Below, piece by piece: positions 1-13,077 of a stretch of DNA of 64,000 nt; within the stretch, counting starts at the first letter, position 1; each line of letters starts with the position of its first letter. The stretch comes from Calonectria ilicicola. Its lineage: Eukaryota > Ascomycota > Sordariomycetes > Hypocreales > Nectriaceae. The notes under the pieces were generated by a model. The model did not search any database. It was not told the DNA's origin and worked only from the letters and a program-made list of their open reading frames with translations. A program made the position numbers and the translations under genes. The stretch is from the NCBI GenBank assembly GCA_020809705.1, contig CP085833.1, positions 2,108,001-2,172,000 on the forward strand, written 5' to 3'.

Positions 1-1158
1 GTCGCTATGAACGCCATTTACCGAGTTTGTAATGATCAGTGAAGTAAACGGATGTTCAGGGTGTAACGAAGTGACATGGTTTAGAAATTTTTGACCATTT
101 ACCTTCATTTCATGATGTCTTATTTGACAGAGCGGCAACTTGGGATTATTAGGCCAAGGTGGAGAAGTGAAGGAGATGGAGTTTACGGAGGTCGAACTAC
201 AGCCCCCAGCTTTGCCCCTTCAGAATGAGGCTACCCATGCTTAGACCAAAAAAGCCCCCTTAACCACTGATTAAAAAAAAAAAAAAGCTCTTCATCCGTC
301 TATTGGTTGACTTTAGTTGTGAGTACTAAGGTATATATCCTTACTAAAGTCTGTGCCTTCTTCACATTGGGCTGAAGGTCGATGCTAAGCCTAACATTAT
401 ACAGAGCTGTGGCAGTGGGAAGTGTGTGCGTGCCATAGGCAAAAGCCCCCACAGGGTCGCCCCCCTCCCCCTAACAGAAGGGGGAATCTAAAAAGGGTAG
501 TCGATCAAAATTGTATCTATTGGGGGCAACAAAAATCACAGCTTTGTCTATACATAGTTGATGTAATCGACATTAGGAGCTTTGTCTTATTGCCTGCATC
601 TCACTAGCCGACCGGAATCGGGGCGAGTCAAATTGGAAACCAATGCCACCAAATTTTGGGTCATGTTGAAACCCGACGGATACGGGGAAAACGAGATGAG
701 AAAGGCCAAGTCCTTAAATTACCTGACTAAAGTACAGTGCCACCCAAAACTGGGTGTAGTGGTACATTGGTCATAAGGATGAGATACACCTGACTGATGT
801 GGTTGGTCTCGCTCCACGCCACGATCGTATTCCTTGTAGCAATGCGATTGGTCAAGACCACAGAGCTGGACCAGCTGAGTTTGAGGAAGATGATATGAAG
901 CGCTGCTCATGTGTAGATGCATTTTCAGCTGTGGAATACCAGGGCATTTAAAAGCACGGCCATGCCCCTTCCTGTTTCTTGGGGATTGATATTCAAACCA
1001 TGTCGTTTTCCTGTGATTGGAATTCGGAAGATCTATTTTCGACGACTTTGACATCATACCAACATCACTTGCAACTATCTTCTGACAATTAAACCAGTTG
1101 TACCTAATTTGCCTCCAGATTCTTTATCAAGGAAGTACGAGGCGTGATCTGCGCAATC
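1..1158. other. Intergenic sequence upstream of the RTA1-like gene
   Basis: Base composition is normal. The short open frames here are unspliced, overlap on both strands and show no recognisable domain. A run of 14 A residues lies near 271-285. Nothing here is supported as a gene. The last few hundred bases probably hold the promoter of the gene starting at 1159. Confidence 0.6.
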
Positions 1159-2377
1159 ATGGCAGACGGTCGATACGGTAGTGAAACTTTGCTCGCCTTC
1201 GTATACTGAGGAGGTTCACATCATGCTAACTTTTGGATATTAGTTGATGGGAGCTATTATTTTTACGCCCCAAACAAAGGAGCAGCCATATTCTTTCTCG
1301 TCGCTTTTTTCGCATCAGGCTCCCTCCATGCTTGGCAATGTTTGTAGGTACCCATTGTAGCGCGCAAAGTCCTTAGGGGTAATTTAACATGTCTAAAGTC
1401 ACTATAAATGTTGGAAATTGACCCCATTATTTCCTTTTTGCAGTCTTCTTTTCGCTACAGGCTTTGCCCTTCGCGAGTATGGGGCATTCCATTACGGCAA
1501 CCTAAACGTCTACATCGCCAGCATTTGCATCACATATGCTGCCCCGTAAGTTAAACTGTTTGGTTAAAGCAACCAGAGAAAAAATAACAGCAATGATAAC
1601 TTTGACACATATAAAAGTCCACTTCTCGAGCTTCAAAATTACCAGATCCTTGGCAGGATCCTATATTATGTGCCATATCACTCTCCTCTCCACCCTGGTC
1701 GAGTCTTGACGACCTTCGGTTTCCTTTCGGCCACCATAGAATCATTGAACGGGTGGGGTGCATCGTATTCGGCTAATCAGTCTTTAAGCGATGGTGAAAT
1801 TGAGGCGGGCCATGCACTCATAAAGGCGTCTCTGATTCTCCAGATTGTTATCGCTGTGTTGTTTATCACATTGGCTACCATTTTCCATCATCGATGCCGA
1901 GCCAATAATATCAGAAACGACCGTCTGGGAAAGTCGCTGGTTACATTATACACCAGCATTGCTCTTATTTTAGTACGCACAATCTACAGGTTGGTCGAAT
2001 ATTTCGGGGTTGCTAAGCTCCGTTTTGAGGCTGGATTCGACCCCATGTCCATGTCACCTGTCATCCGCTATGAATGGTTCTTTTACGCCTTTGAGGCTGC
2101 AATCATGTTGACTAATGTCGTCATGTTCAACATGCGCCACCCTCGGCGTTATCTTCCTAGGAGCAACAAGATTTACCTCGCGCCCGACGGTGTCACAGAA
2201 GTGGAAGGTCCTGGCTACAAAGACCCAAGACCGTTCTGGATGACACTGGTCGATCCGTTCGACATTCGGGGTATTTTCAGTGGTCAGTCTAAACAAGAGA
2301 GATTCTGGGAAGTGCAGGGCCCAGATACGACAGATGGTACGGAGAGGGCTAAGTCTGCTGCCGTTGGCTTAGTATGA
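1159..2377 (+). CDS. RTA1-like seven-transmembrane protein (four exons)
   Basis: Exons 1159-1177, 1244-1343, 1399-1545 and 1618-2377 join into 341 codons. The three introns (66, 55 and 72 bp) begin GTAGTG, GTAGGT and GTAAGT; the first carries a GCTAAC branch site. Splicing restores one frame and family hallmarks: HAWQCFHYKCWK at residues 35-46, ATGFALREYGAF at 59-70, and YAAPPLLEL just after the third junction. Seven hydrophobic segments lie near residues 19-37, 49-64, 75-92, 110-126, 140-162, 176-198 and 222-242, with EYF and ends such as RHPRRYLP typical of the family. The soluble C-terminal tail is about 90 residues. RTA1/RTM1/RSB1-type proteins sit in fungal plasma or internal membranes; some are linked to lipid-base translocation or resistance to toxic compounds, but the substrate of this protein cannot be inferred. 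The ATG was chosen because splicing from it joins the first helix directly. The gene appears intact and is not AT-shifted. Confidence 0.9.
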
Positions 2378-5032
2378 GTTGAATTGTGAGCTTAGTATCG
2401 ATCTTGGTACATGATGCTTTTTAGCACAACCACGTTCGTCTATTTTTATACATTGCAAGACAAACTAAGTGCAGGATAGGCTTTAACCATGCTTCTTTGG
2501 AAATACCACCATGTTGAGTTGTATACGTATCATCATCCATGCTCTAACACACCAATATTGATTGCCCTTGTCCATCATTTCATTTCCATGGCTCAGTCTC
2601 TCTTTCCTCAGGCCAACTAAAGAATAAAAGAAGAAATTCAAATATCGTGTAAGACGCATTGGCCATGAGAACAGTATCCTACCCGTTGACATACGTGTAC
2701 GGGGTCTAGGGAGTGAATCCAAAGCATTTCTCATCCAAGTGTGGGCCTCATGCCATTGATGAGATGGTCATGATGGCGCAGTATTGAAGCAAGTGGAGCC
2801 ATGCTGGGGATGACATGCTGTTGCTAAGAATATCTCACTGTTGCCCACAATCAACTCTGCTTGGCTGTTGGCTTCAGATATTCCCCGACAAAATATTACA
2901 TTGAAGCTATTACCATCACTCTCTAAATGCTAGCATACTTGTATTCCTTTTTCTTGTGTAAAGGTAGACGGTGCTTTAAGCCAAGATCCTCTGGGTTATG
3001 ACACATGGTACAATCGGTAATAGGTTGGGTGATGCAAATCGAGCCCGCCATTTACGATTTTTCGCTATGTGCAAACGGTTAGTGACCATTTAGTGCTATT
3101 TAATAATAACAGAAACCCACATATCCTGTGGTAGGTCTAGTGGCACAGGGCAATGTTGAAGCCTCTTGCATCTGAGATGAGACAAACAAGAAACGTCAAG
3201 GCATAGCTCGTCACTGGCCCCACGCATGTGTTGGAGGATGCATCTTACCCTAAGTGAAGGAGCCACCCCTGAGAATTAGCATGACACAGCCACATTTTGA
3301 GCTTCATTTCGATTGGAGAGACGACCGAGGTGCACCAAAAAGGCGACAATCAGCGAACGCGTTAGTTTACCCTGCTGCCGTTATTGTCTGTCTGTGCGTG
3401 CAGTTGGCGTGTGGCAGGATTGTGGTAGTCAATGGCATTTGCGCCAGACCCTTTCATCCCAGTTTCATATCCATTTCCCCTCAACCGGCGTGGTCATTCA
3501 GTATTCTTTTTGGCGAGCCAATTTGCTGGAATTCGGTGCAGGCTAAACATCCCAGCTCATAGATGGATGGGAGCCCGCTTTAGACGTTTCTAGGTTTGTG
3601 CACCTACCAGAACCAGCTAAGACGCCCTCATCCTTCACCCAAACGCTCATTTCCGTATTCAAGGACATCCATGGCCGAAGGATCGACACTTGCTTTCAAC
3701 CCATTCCACACTCTGTCATCCCATGTTTCGTTTACCGCTTCTTTCCCAGGGGTCCTTGTGGGCATCATCATATCGTCCGTCTATGCGTCCTTGATCGGTT
3801 AGTGCGAGATTCAGTTGCCATTCCATCTTTGATTCAGTTCTTTATTTTCATCCTGAGTCTTCCTGAATTACAGAAAATCCCAAAGTAGACGAACAAGGCT
3901 GGTGGGATTCTAATCTCACATCCACTGCCATACAATACAGCCAGCATCAGCATTAGCATCAGAATCAGCGTGATCGGCGTCATCAGCGGCATCAGCATCG
4001 GCACCATCAGTACTGAGCGCAGTCATATTTCCCGCTTGAGACTGCGCCACTCCAGCTGTAAAGAATTGGTTGTTACTATTAACGTGCTGTACGACCAGAA
4101 AAATCGACGAGTGGAGACAGTTTGAGGCGAAGGGGGATCTGACAAACCCTGGTCGCTCCAGTACTGTCACAGGGTGGACACTGATTGACCTCGCATTGTC
4201 AGCAACAAATTTTGTAGCCGCCCACAGGGACTTACCGATACGACGGAGTCGAGCCAGAGCCAACTTAGCTGGGCACTGAACTGGCACTACGGAGCCGGCG
4301 GTGCCCCCCCCCTCCTCCACCATACCCAACGAGGTGCAGGTGGTCGTTTTGGGATGATGGAGGCAAATGTTTTGGTTAACATCAGAGGCCCAAAATGCAT
4401 TGGTCATTCACCATCCATCTTGTGTTTCATGCTTCTTTCCACTTTCGTCTTCATTCAGAGAACTGATCCAGCATCGAAACTCAGTGAAACCAAACAAGTC
4501 CCCTTGTTCAAGCTTCGCCCCATTTTCGCCCCGCCTCGATCCCAAGCCAATACTAATCCCCGCCACTAAACTAAACCTCCTCTCACGGACCCTCCCGGTG
4601 GGTGGTACCCCGGTCCCGACCCGACTAGTGAATCACCACAAGACGCCAACCAATACCAATGAAACAGACTCAAGGTCGGCCGTCGGGGATATCTTTCACT
4701 ATGCCGTACAGTGGCCGTTCAAAACGCCATCATTGCTCAACAGCCCCAAAGCCACCAGAGGCCAGACCACTCCGTAAATGACAAGATTGGCGGGTGATCC
4801 GATAGAATGCAGGACCATATCTTCAACTGTTTTCCCATCCCCCCATGCCAAAGACTAAGACATCAATAATATATCTGGAAACTGGTAAGACACGCATCAC
4901 GCATCTACAGATACGATCCTCCACTCTCCTGAGCCACAATCAGCCACATCAGAAGATCAATCCAGCTGCACTTGGTCAACACCCAAAAGCAGCTAAAGCA
5001 TTCTCACTCACAGAACCCGGCCACTCCGCAAG
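2378..5032. other. Intergenic region, no convincing gene
   Basis: This stretch holds the 3' end of the RTA1-like gene and then about 2.5 kb of normal-composition DNA. Several open frames of 70-160 codons occur on both strands, but they overlap one another, are rich in low-complexity residues and match no family I know. A degenerate ATCAGC hexamer tract lies at about 3945-4010; it creates an Asp/Ala-rich reading on the minus strand that should not be taken as a protein. Confidence 0.5.
3945..4010. repeat. Degenerate ATCAGC-type hexanucleotide tract
   Basis: Successive CATCAG, CATTAG, AATCAG and CATCGG units form an imperfect 6-bp repeat in otherwise unique intergenic DNA. It reads as an Asp/Ala-rich string on the minus strand, which explains the open frame there. 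Confidence 0.6.
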
Positions 5033-5089
5033 GTGCCGTGCCCTGGTCTTCGCCTCCTTCAAAGCATGGGCACAAGGTGGAAGACTCAA

Positions 5090-5509
5090 TCTTTACATTC
5101 GCTCTGTTACCCTTCTTCATCTTCGCCCCCTTCCACCTCTACTTATACTTCTACTCCTGCCTCTACCTCTTTTTCTATTGCGTCAGCTTCTACTCATTCT
5201 CTCCCTTTACGCTTAACTCCCAATACCCTTCCCTCGCCGTCGCCGCTACCATCACCCCCGTTGTCGCCGCCCCCACTCTCCTCATCGCCGCTGGGGCCGG
5301 CCTCCGCTTCCGTTTCCGTCTCGGCTTCGACCTCACCCAATGCCGTCCGTTTTGATACGGATTCATTAGCTAAACCACTTCTACGGCCTCTATCTACCCC
5401 ACGGCCACTTTCTCGACTTCGCTCGCATTCTTCTTCTAGCTTATCTCGGCTTCGAGTTCTGACTCCAGACCTCTTCACCAGCACTGATCCACCACACACT
5501 ACAGCCGCC
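5090..5509 (+). promoter_or_regulatory. CT-rich leader and promoter tract of the gene at 5510
   Basis: About 400 bp of strongly pyrimidine-rich plus-strand sequence (runs of TCTTC, CCTC and CTAC) precede the chosen ATG. Such CT tracts are common immediately upstream of transcription or translation starts in filamentous ascomycetes. The downstream frame stays open through this tract to 5033 and would add a Ser/Pro/Leu-rich N-terminus, but the composition argues for a leader rather than protein. Confidence 0.55.
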
Positions 5510-6682
5510 ATGACTGAGCGGCCTGCCATCTATGTCCACTTTGAATTCGGGGTATCGTGGACACCCCGGCATGCCTCCAAGAACCGCCAAGTGACATATA
5601 TGTCAAGAAGCATGCGTGACCGCGTAACCCAATTCCCTCGGCAACTCCCTCCACCAAATACAAACTTTTTGGTCGATACTCAACCACAAACTGAACCTCC
5701 CACTCAATCACAATTTTCGAATCTACAATCTGAGCAGGGCGCTCTAGCCCAAATTACCCAACAATCACAATTCCCCAGGGATGTCATTGCTATCCACCCA
5801 CCTCAAAGTAACGTTACCTACACTCATAATCAATACCAAGTGCCATGTCCACATCAGCCACCATCTCCAACGCAAGAATGGGAAAACCTACACCCTCGAC
5901 GAGCGTCTCGCGCACAGAGCAGAGGCTCTCATGAGCGGGGACGATCCGCTCCACCGCCAATGAGCAATAGCCCATGGGATGCCAACCCAAGTGGTTCAAT
6001 TACCGGTGCAGGCGCCAGCAATTTACCAAGGGACCAGAGGTCTAGAGTAGTCCCAGAAGTCTGGAAGGCTCTTCCAGCTACTCCAAATCAGTTCCGACTA
6101 GGCGAGGATGGCATGCCTTGGTCATCGTGGACATTCCCAATGGGCTATGCCGATGACGAGAATGCTGAGAACGACGAGAACGAGGATTCCAGACGTCAAA
6201 GTGACACATTTGATGCCGCAGAAACGGTCCCTATATCACCGCGTCGCTTTGAGATCAGCGACCGTGACAAGGGCAAGGAAAAAGAAATGCAGTCTTTGGC
6301 AGCAGCACTTGTTACAGTGGACAATGGGTTTGAGGATCAATGGTGGTATCAAGGGTCTCGCATTGTTCATGTAGCGGGGAACATTATATCGGCCGGATCC
6401 ACCTGCCAAACTGAGGGCATTGTATCAACCAAAGGTCGAGACCTTGCCAATGATACTGATGAATGGGCGGTCTTAAACCAGGATGGATTGAATGAGGAGC
6501 AAAGAGTTGAGCGAGACCGAGGGTCTAGATTTCAATCCTCTTGGCCCGCATTCCAAGCACAAACACCACGTTCAAGCATAGTTGATATTGTATCCCCAGT
6601 AAGCGATTTCTCAAGTCCTATGTCTGGTTATCGTGGGCTTCATCGGTCTTTAACAACAAGATCAGATGAATTACATATGTAA
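5510..6682 (+). CDS. Hypothetical low-complexity protein beside the AT-rich block
   Basis: A 390-codon single-exon frame. The ATG lies in a near-ideal context (GCCGCCATGA) just after the CT-rich tract; the same frame is open upstream to 5033, so a longer product is possible but less likely. The N-terminus (residues 1-55) looks the most ordered, with IYVHFEFGVSW at 6-16. Then come a Gln/Thr/Pro-rich stretch (about 57-125), an Arg/Ser-rich patch (about 128-147), an acidic patch DDENAENDENED near 214-226, a Lys/Glu run near 255, and a Ser-rich tail ending in LTTRSDELHM. No enzyme motif, signal peptide or membrane helix is visible and I do not recognise the family. The stop codon ends at 6682 and the AT-rich DNA starts at the next base, so the gene has no GC-balanced 3' flank. 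Confidence 0.7.
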   Translation: MTERPAIYVHFEFGVSWTPRHASKNRQVTYMSRSMRDRVTQFPRQLPPPNTNFLVDTQPQTEPPTQSQFSNLQSEQGALAQITQQSQFPRDVIAIHPPQSNVTYTHNQYQVPCPHQPPSPTQEWENLHPRRASRAQSRGSHERGRSAPPPMSNSPWDANPSGSITGAGASNLPRDQRSRVVPEVWKALPATPNQFRLGEDGMPWSSWTFPMGYADDENAENDENEDSRRQSDTFDAAETVPISPRRFEISDRDKGKEKEMQSLAAALVTVDNGFEDQWWYQGSRIVHVAGNIISAGSTCQTEGIVSTKGRDLANDTDEWAVLNQDGLNEEQRVERDRGSRFQSSWPAFQAQTPRSSIVDIVSPVSDFSSPMSGYRGLHRSLTTRSDELHM

Positions 6683-7343
6683 TTTTAGAATAAAAAATAA
6701 TATTTGATAAAAATAAAATTATATTAATTATATTAAATTATAGGTTTTATATAATATTTATATTATATATTTAAATTTACTTTTTTAAGATCCTTTTTAA
6801 ACTTTTAATAATTATATTCTTTTAAAAATTCTTAATTAAAGTAATTTAATAAGTTATAAAAGAAATTATATTATATTATATTAATTTTAATTTAATAAGT
6901 ATTTTTTAAATATTTATTAAAATTCTTTAAAAAATTAAATAAATTATATATTATTTTTAATTATAATAATATTAAATTTTTAATTATTTTTATTTTTTTT
7001 ATTTATATTAAATAATTTATTTTAATAAATTATAAACTTTAATTTAAAAAAAGCTTGAAAATTATAATAATAATAAATATAGTTAAATTTAATTATATAA
7101 TTTACTTAATTAAAAAATATATTAATAATATTTTTTATATATAATTATTTTTTATATTATATATTAAATATTAATTAAAATTTATTAAAAATAAATTAAA
7201 TATAAATTTTAAAATTAATTTTATAATTTATTAAAAAATAAAATTTATTATATATAAATTTTAAATATTTTATATTTTTATTAATATATTTTTTTAATAT
7301 TTAAATAATTTAAATTATAATTTTAAAGAATATAATATATCTA

Positions 7344-8075
7344 TCTTTTATATAATTATTTTCTTTCTCTTAAAAAAGAAAAACACTAACAAGATTATAG
7401 GACCTAAAGGTATGCCTTATAATAGACTTTTAAATCTATTAGTACAATTACTTTTATACTAACTTTAAAGCCTAAAAGCAATATATAATAAAAACCTTAA
7501 TAAAGAATCCTTATATAATAAAAGAAAGAATTTTACTTAAATAAACCTCTTTTAAATATATACTAAAAAAAAACCTTTAAATATATACTTTTAAATATAT
7601 ATATATATATAGTTAAAATATATATTATTAAATAATATATTATTTATAAAAGTAATAGCCTTTCTAAAATTAAATTTATAACTTAATATATTTATTAAAA
7701 GATTTAAATTAATAATATTTAATTTAATAAAATTAATAAAAAATATTTTAAAGAATTTTAATTATAAATTATATTAAATATTTTATATTTAATAAATAAA
7801 ATTAAATTAATTTTTTAAAAATATAAATTTCTTTTAAAAAAAGATTTTATTTAAACAATTAAATATTTATTAAAAAATAATAAAAACTTTTAATATTAAT
7901 ATTAAATTATGAAAATATAACTTTATATTTAAAATTTAAATTAAATAATAATTAAGAAAAAATTTTAAAAAAATTAAATAAATATAAAATAGATCTAAAA
8001 TATAAATAAATTAATAAATTAAAGGATATAGTTTAAAAGGAAGGATAGTAAAAAGAAAAAGAAAAGGAATGTATA
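7344..8075 (-). mobile_element. NLR-A family element, degraded copy
   Basis: The plus strand starts with the conserved terminal sequence TCTTTTATATAATTATTTTC and continues through the family's shared segments (ACCTAAAGG, ATCTATTAGTACAATTA). The other end is ragged near 8075 and no clear target duplication was found. It is assigned by alignment to the cleaner copies at 14222 and 33372. Confidence 0.6.
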
Positions 8076-9209
8076 TATATATATTATATTTCTATCTTAC
8101 AAGCACAAAGTCTCCACTAACCTCCTATAAGAGTAAAAAGATATACTAGGCTAGTAAGATAACTATTTAATCTATCTAAATATCTAATATTATATTTAAA
8201 ATATTATATATTACTTTCTTTTTTAAAATTTAAAATAAATAGCTTTAATTAGTTAAGGGTTATAATATATAAGTTAAATATAAGAATATTATATATAAAT
8301 ATTTATAATATAATTTTTTTTTTATATTTTATTTTTTATAAATATATTATTATATATTTATAAAAATAAAAATAAAAAATAAAAAATAAAAAGAATTAAA
8401 AATAATATTTAAATATAAAAAATATAATAAGAAGAAGAAAATATAAAAAGAATATTAAAAAAAATTAAATTATATTAATATATTATTATTTTATAATTAA
8501 TAAAAATAGATTTTTATAAAGAAATTTGTTTTTATTATATATTTAATAAATTTATTAAAATTTAATTTTATTATATAAAATATTATTTTTTATATTAAAA
8601 ATATTAATTTTAAATATAATTTAATTAATATTTTATAATAATAAAAAATATATATTAAGGATTTTTATTATTTATAAAAATAATAATTTTTATATTTTTT
8701 ATAATTAAATTTTTTATAATAATAAATAAAATTATTATAATATAATTTAATTATAAAAAAATAATAAAATATAATTTTTAATATAAAAAACTTTTTAAAA
8801 TATTTAAAATTTATTTTAAATTTAAATAATTAATAAATATTAAACATATTTTCTTATTGTTATTTTATAAATCTTTTTATTATTTTTTTTAATTATTTTT
8901 TTAATATAAATAAATATTAAAATTAAATTTTTTATAATTATTTTTATTTTTTTCTTTATAAACTTATTAATAAGCTTATTATTTAAAATATTTATATATT
9001 TTAAATATTATTTTATTATTATTTATTTATATATTTTTCCTAATTTTTAATATTTTAAAAATATATATTATAATAATTTAAATAATTTTTTATTTATTAT
9101 TTTAATTATTAATATATTATTTAAATATATATAAATATTTAATATATAAAAGATAATCTTAAAAGCTTTTTTAAAGCTTTTAAATATATCTTTTATTTTA
9201 ATATTAAAT

Positions 9210-12200
9210 ATTTTAATTAATTTAAAATAATTAATTTAAATATTATTATAAAGATTTTATATATTTTATTTATTTATCTAATTATATTTATATATTAATC
9301 TTTTTCATAATTAATTATTATTATTTTATTTAAAAATTAGATTTTTATATTATAAAAAAGTATTAATTTAATATATATTTATATAATTTTATTTATTATC
9401 TTTAAATTAAAATTATAAATTATATTAATTATATTATAAAAAAAATTATTATTTTAATTTTAATAATTTATATATTTATATAATAATTAAAATTTGATTT
9501 ATAATTTAATTAAATATTTAATTAATAAAATAATTTATTAATTATCTTTAATATATTTTTATAAAATATTAATAAATTAATATTATTATTTTATTTATTA
9601 TAAAAAAGATAATTTATAATATAATTTAAATTAATTATTTTTATAAATAAAGTTTATATATAAGTTTATTTCTTAATATTATATTAAATATATTTTAAAT
9701 ATTAATTATAATAAATATAATTATTTATTTATTTTTTAAAATTTATTTAATATTATATATAAAAGCTATTATAAGATCTATTATGAATTTTTTAAATAAT
9801 ATTAATTATAATATTCTTATTTAATTATTATTTATAATATAGATTTTATTATTTATTTATAAAAATAATAATTTAAATTATAAGAGAGCTTTTAACTATT
9901 TTATAATTTTAAATATATTATTATTAATTTTAAAATCTTTTATAATTTTAACTTAATAATTATTTTTATATTTTTTTATTTATTTTTTATTTTTTTAATA
10001 AAATTATAATTATCAATATATTTAATTATTAAATAAAACTTATAAGTTTTAATATATTTCTTTATTTCTTTATTTATTAAAATATAAATTTATTATATAT
10101 ATTAATAAATTTTTTATTATCTTAATATTAGTTTTTAATAAATTATTAAAGCTTTAAGTAAAATAATTTAATCTTTTTATATTTAATATATTTTATATAA
10201 AAAAGCTTTTTTTATTTTAATAATATTAATAAATTTTTTAAATTTTTCTTTTTTTATTATTATATATTTTTTAGATTATAATTTTAATATAATTAAAAAA
10301 AGGATTTTAATATATAATATAAAGTAGTTTAATATAATATTTAAATATTATTTAATTATAATTTTTTATAAAAGGAATATTTAAAAATATAAAATTAAGT
10401 ATATTTTTATATTTATATATTAATTTATTTGAAGGATTTATTAAAAAGAAAAAGTTATTTTTAATTTAATTTATAAACTTTTTTTTTATTTTTATTTTTT
10501 TATTTATTAAATTAAATAAAATATATTAAAGTTTTTTATTATAACATATTTATTTAATATTAATTATTTAAAAAAAGTATTAAATATATTATTATTTAAT
10601 TTATAATATATATTTATAATTATTATATTATTAAAATTAATTTAAATAATCTTTTATATTTTATATAATTATAATTAATAATAGATATAAATTAATTTTT
10701 TTTAATATAAATTATTATTTTTAATTTAATATTTTTTTTAATTTATAATTAAAAAATATATATTAAAAATAAAATATATTTTAATTTTATTAATATTATT
10801 TATAATTATTATTTATAATTTTTAAAATAAAATTATATTATATTTTTATATATTTATAAAAATTAATATTATATTATATTAATATTTATTATTTTATATA
10901 TTTATTTAAAATATATAAATTAAATTAATTTATTATTATATTTATTTTTACTATTATTTTATTATTATATAAATATAATAATATTACTTTTATTTTTATT
11001 TATTTTTATTTTATTTATTTTTTTTAAAAAAGAAAATTAAATATAAAAACTTTTATAATAATAAAACTTTAAATATAAGGTTTATAAAAAGCTAAATATT
11101 AAAGGAAATTAAAGATTTAAAAATTAAAAGAATTTAATTATTAATTATAAATTTTTTAAATTTTTTATTTTTATTATATAAAGATTTTATTAAATAATTA
11201 ATAAAATTAATTTTATAAAAATTATTATAATTAATATATTAAAAAATATTTAATAAAAATTATTAATATTTATATATATAATTTAATTATATATATTATA
11301 TTTATTTATTTAATTATACTTTTTATAAAAATAACAATTCTAATAATTAAAATATTAATAAATAAATAAAACTTTTTTAATAAATTAATAAAATTAATTA
11401 ATATTAAATAATTTAAATAATTATTTTAATAATTATAAAAAAAAATAATAATTTTTATTATATAATTATTTATTATTTAATATAATTTTATTATTTATTT
11501 TTATAAAAATACAAAAATAATTTATAATAATATATATATATTATTTTTATATTTTTTTATTTTATAATTATTTATTAATAAATAAATTTTAATAATATTT
11601 TTAAAAATATTATATTAAATTATAATATTTTTTAAATAAATTATTTATTTTAATTTATATTTTAAAATTTATAAAATAATATTAAAATTAAAATTAAATT
11701 TTAATATAATATAAAATTAAATAATAAATAAAACTTTTTTATTAATAAATATTTAAATATTTAAATAAATAAAAATTTAAATATTTTTATTTATTAATTT
11801 AATATAAATATTAATATTAAAATTATTAAAATTATTAAAATTATTAAAATTATTAAAATTATTAAAATTATTAAAATTATTAAAATTATTATTAAAATTA
11901 TTTATATTATTATTAAAGTTATTTATATTTTATTATTATTTATTTTATTTAATTAATTTTAAAATAAATTAAATTTTTTATTTTTATAAAATATTTATAT
12001 TTATAATTATTAATATATATATATATATATATATTCTTTTTAAAATTTAATATTAATATTTTTATTATATTATAACTTTTTATATTATTAATATTTTATA
12101 ATTAAATAAATTATTAAATAAATTTTTTAAAAATAATTATTTTTTTATTATTAATATATTTTTAAATAATTTTATTAAAATATTTTATAAAATTTTAAAA

Positions 12201-12640
12201 AATAAATATTTTATTTTTAAAATATATCTATTAATTTATAATATTTTTTTTAAATAAAAAATAATATTAATTATTATATTAAATATAAAAAATTTAAAAT
12301 TTATTAAATTTTTAAATTTAATAAATATATTATTATTAATTAGATTATTTAATTATATAATATTAATATTATTTATAATATTAAAATTTAAATTTTTTTA
12401 TAATATTTAAAATTATAAATTTTTTAATTATATTATTATTATTTTTAAAAAATATAAATTTAATAAAAAATATATTATTAAAAATAAAATTAAAAATTAG
12501 TAGATTCTTTATTTCTAAGTTAGTAGCTATTAATATTAACATTAGAGGTAGTTATGCTTTTACTAGAGTTTTAGTATATCCTTGGTAAGTCTATTAATAG
12601 CACTAGCTATAAGACTTAGGTGTAAGAGGGAAGTGACTTT
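9210..12640. mobile_element. Family E element, degraded copy 1
   Basis: This multi-kb repeat recurs inverted at about 45,790-48,360 and, with many insertions, at about 52,990-60,795. Its best-conserved end is at 12,500-12,640, where TTCTTTATTTCTAAGTTAG and GTAAGAGGGAAGTG keep some GC; the same end occurs at about 60,655-60,795 and inverted at 45,795-45,955. The coding content is too eroded to translate and no LTR or TIR was found, so the class is unknown. A 9-bp minisatellite lies inside at about 11,814-11,890. Confidence 0.55.
11814..11890. repeat. 9-bp minisatellite (ATTAAAATT), about 8 units
   Basis: Perfect head-to-tail copies of ATTAAAATT lie within family E. The same site in the other family E copies has about 13 units (46,010-46,128) and one or two (near 57,832), so the array length varies between copies of one element. 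Confidence 0.85.
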
Positions 12641-13077
12641 ATTAATAATTAATAAAAACTTATTATATTAATATAATTATATAAGCCTATTAATAAAACA
12701 AATAAATAATTTAAATTTAAAGAATTTATTAGCTTTTATTTATTTATTAATATATAAGTTAATATTAAATCTATAAATTAAATATATAATAATATTATTT
12801 ATAGTAATAATTAAAAGTTTATTAGAATATTCTTTACTTTAAAATAATATAATAATAATTTTAATAATTTAAGATTTATTTATACTATTTTTACTATTAA
12901 TAAAAATATATATTTACTTAATAAAATTTATTTTATTTTAAATACTTTAAATCTTATTAAATTACTTATAAAGAATAAGAAATACTATCTTTTATTTTTA
13001 ATATTTAATAATTAATTTAAAAAAAATTGATAAATTTAAATTTAATAATTATCTTAATATTTATATTATTAATTATA

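Noticed and set aside
719..1057. 112-codon minus-strand frame
   Set aside because: No recognisable domain. It lies in the probable promoter region of the RTA1-like gene and looks like a chance frame.
3916..4407. 163-codon minus-strand frame with an Asp/Ala-rich end
   Set aside because: The end is the hexamer repeat at 3945-4010. The rest matches no family and overlaps open frames on the other strand.
5033..5509. N-terminal extension of the 5510-6682 gene
   Set aside because: The extra 159 residues come from a CT-rich leader and are Ser/Pro/Leu low complexity. The ATG at 5510 has a much better context.
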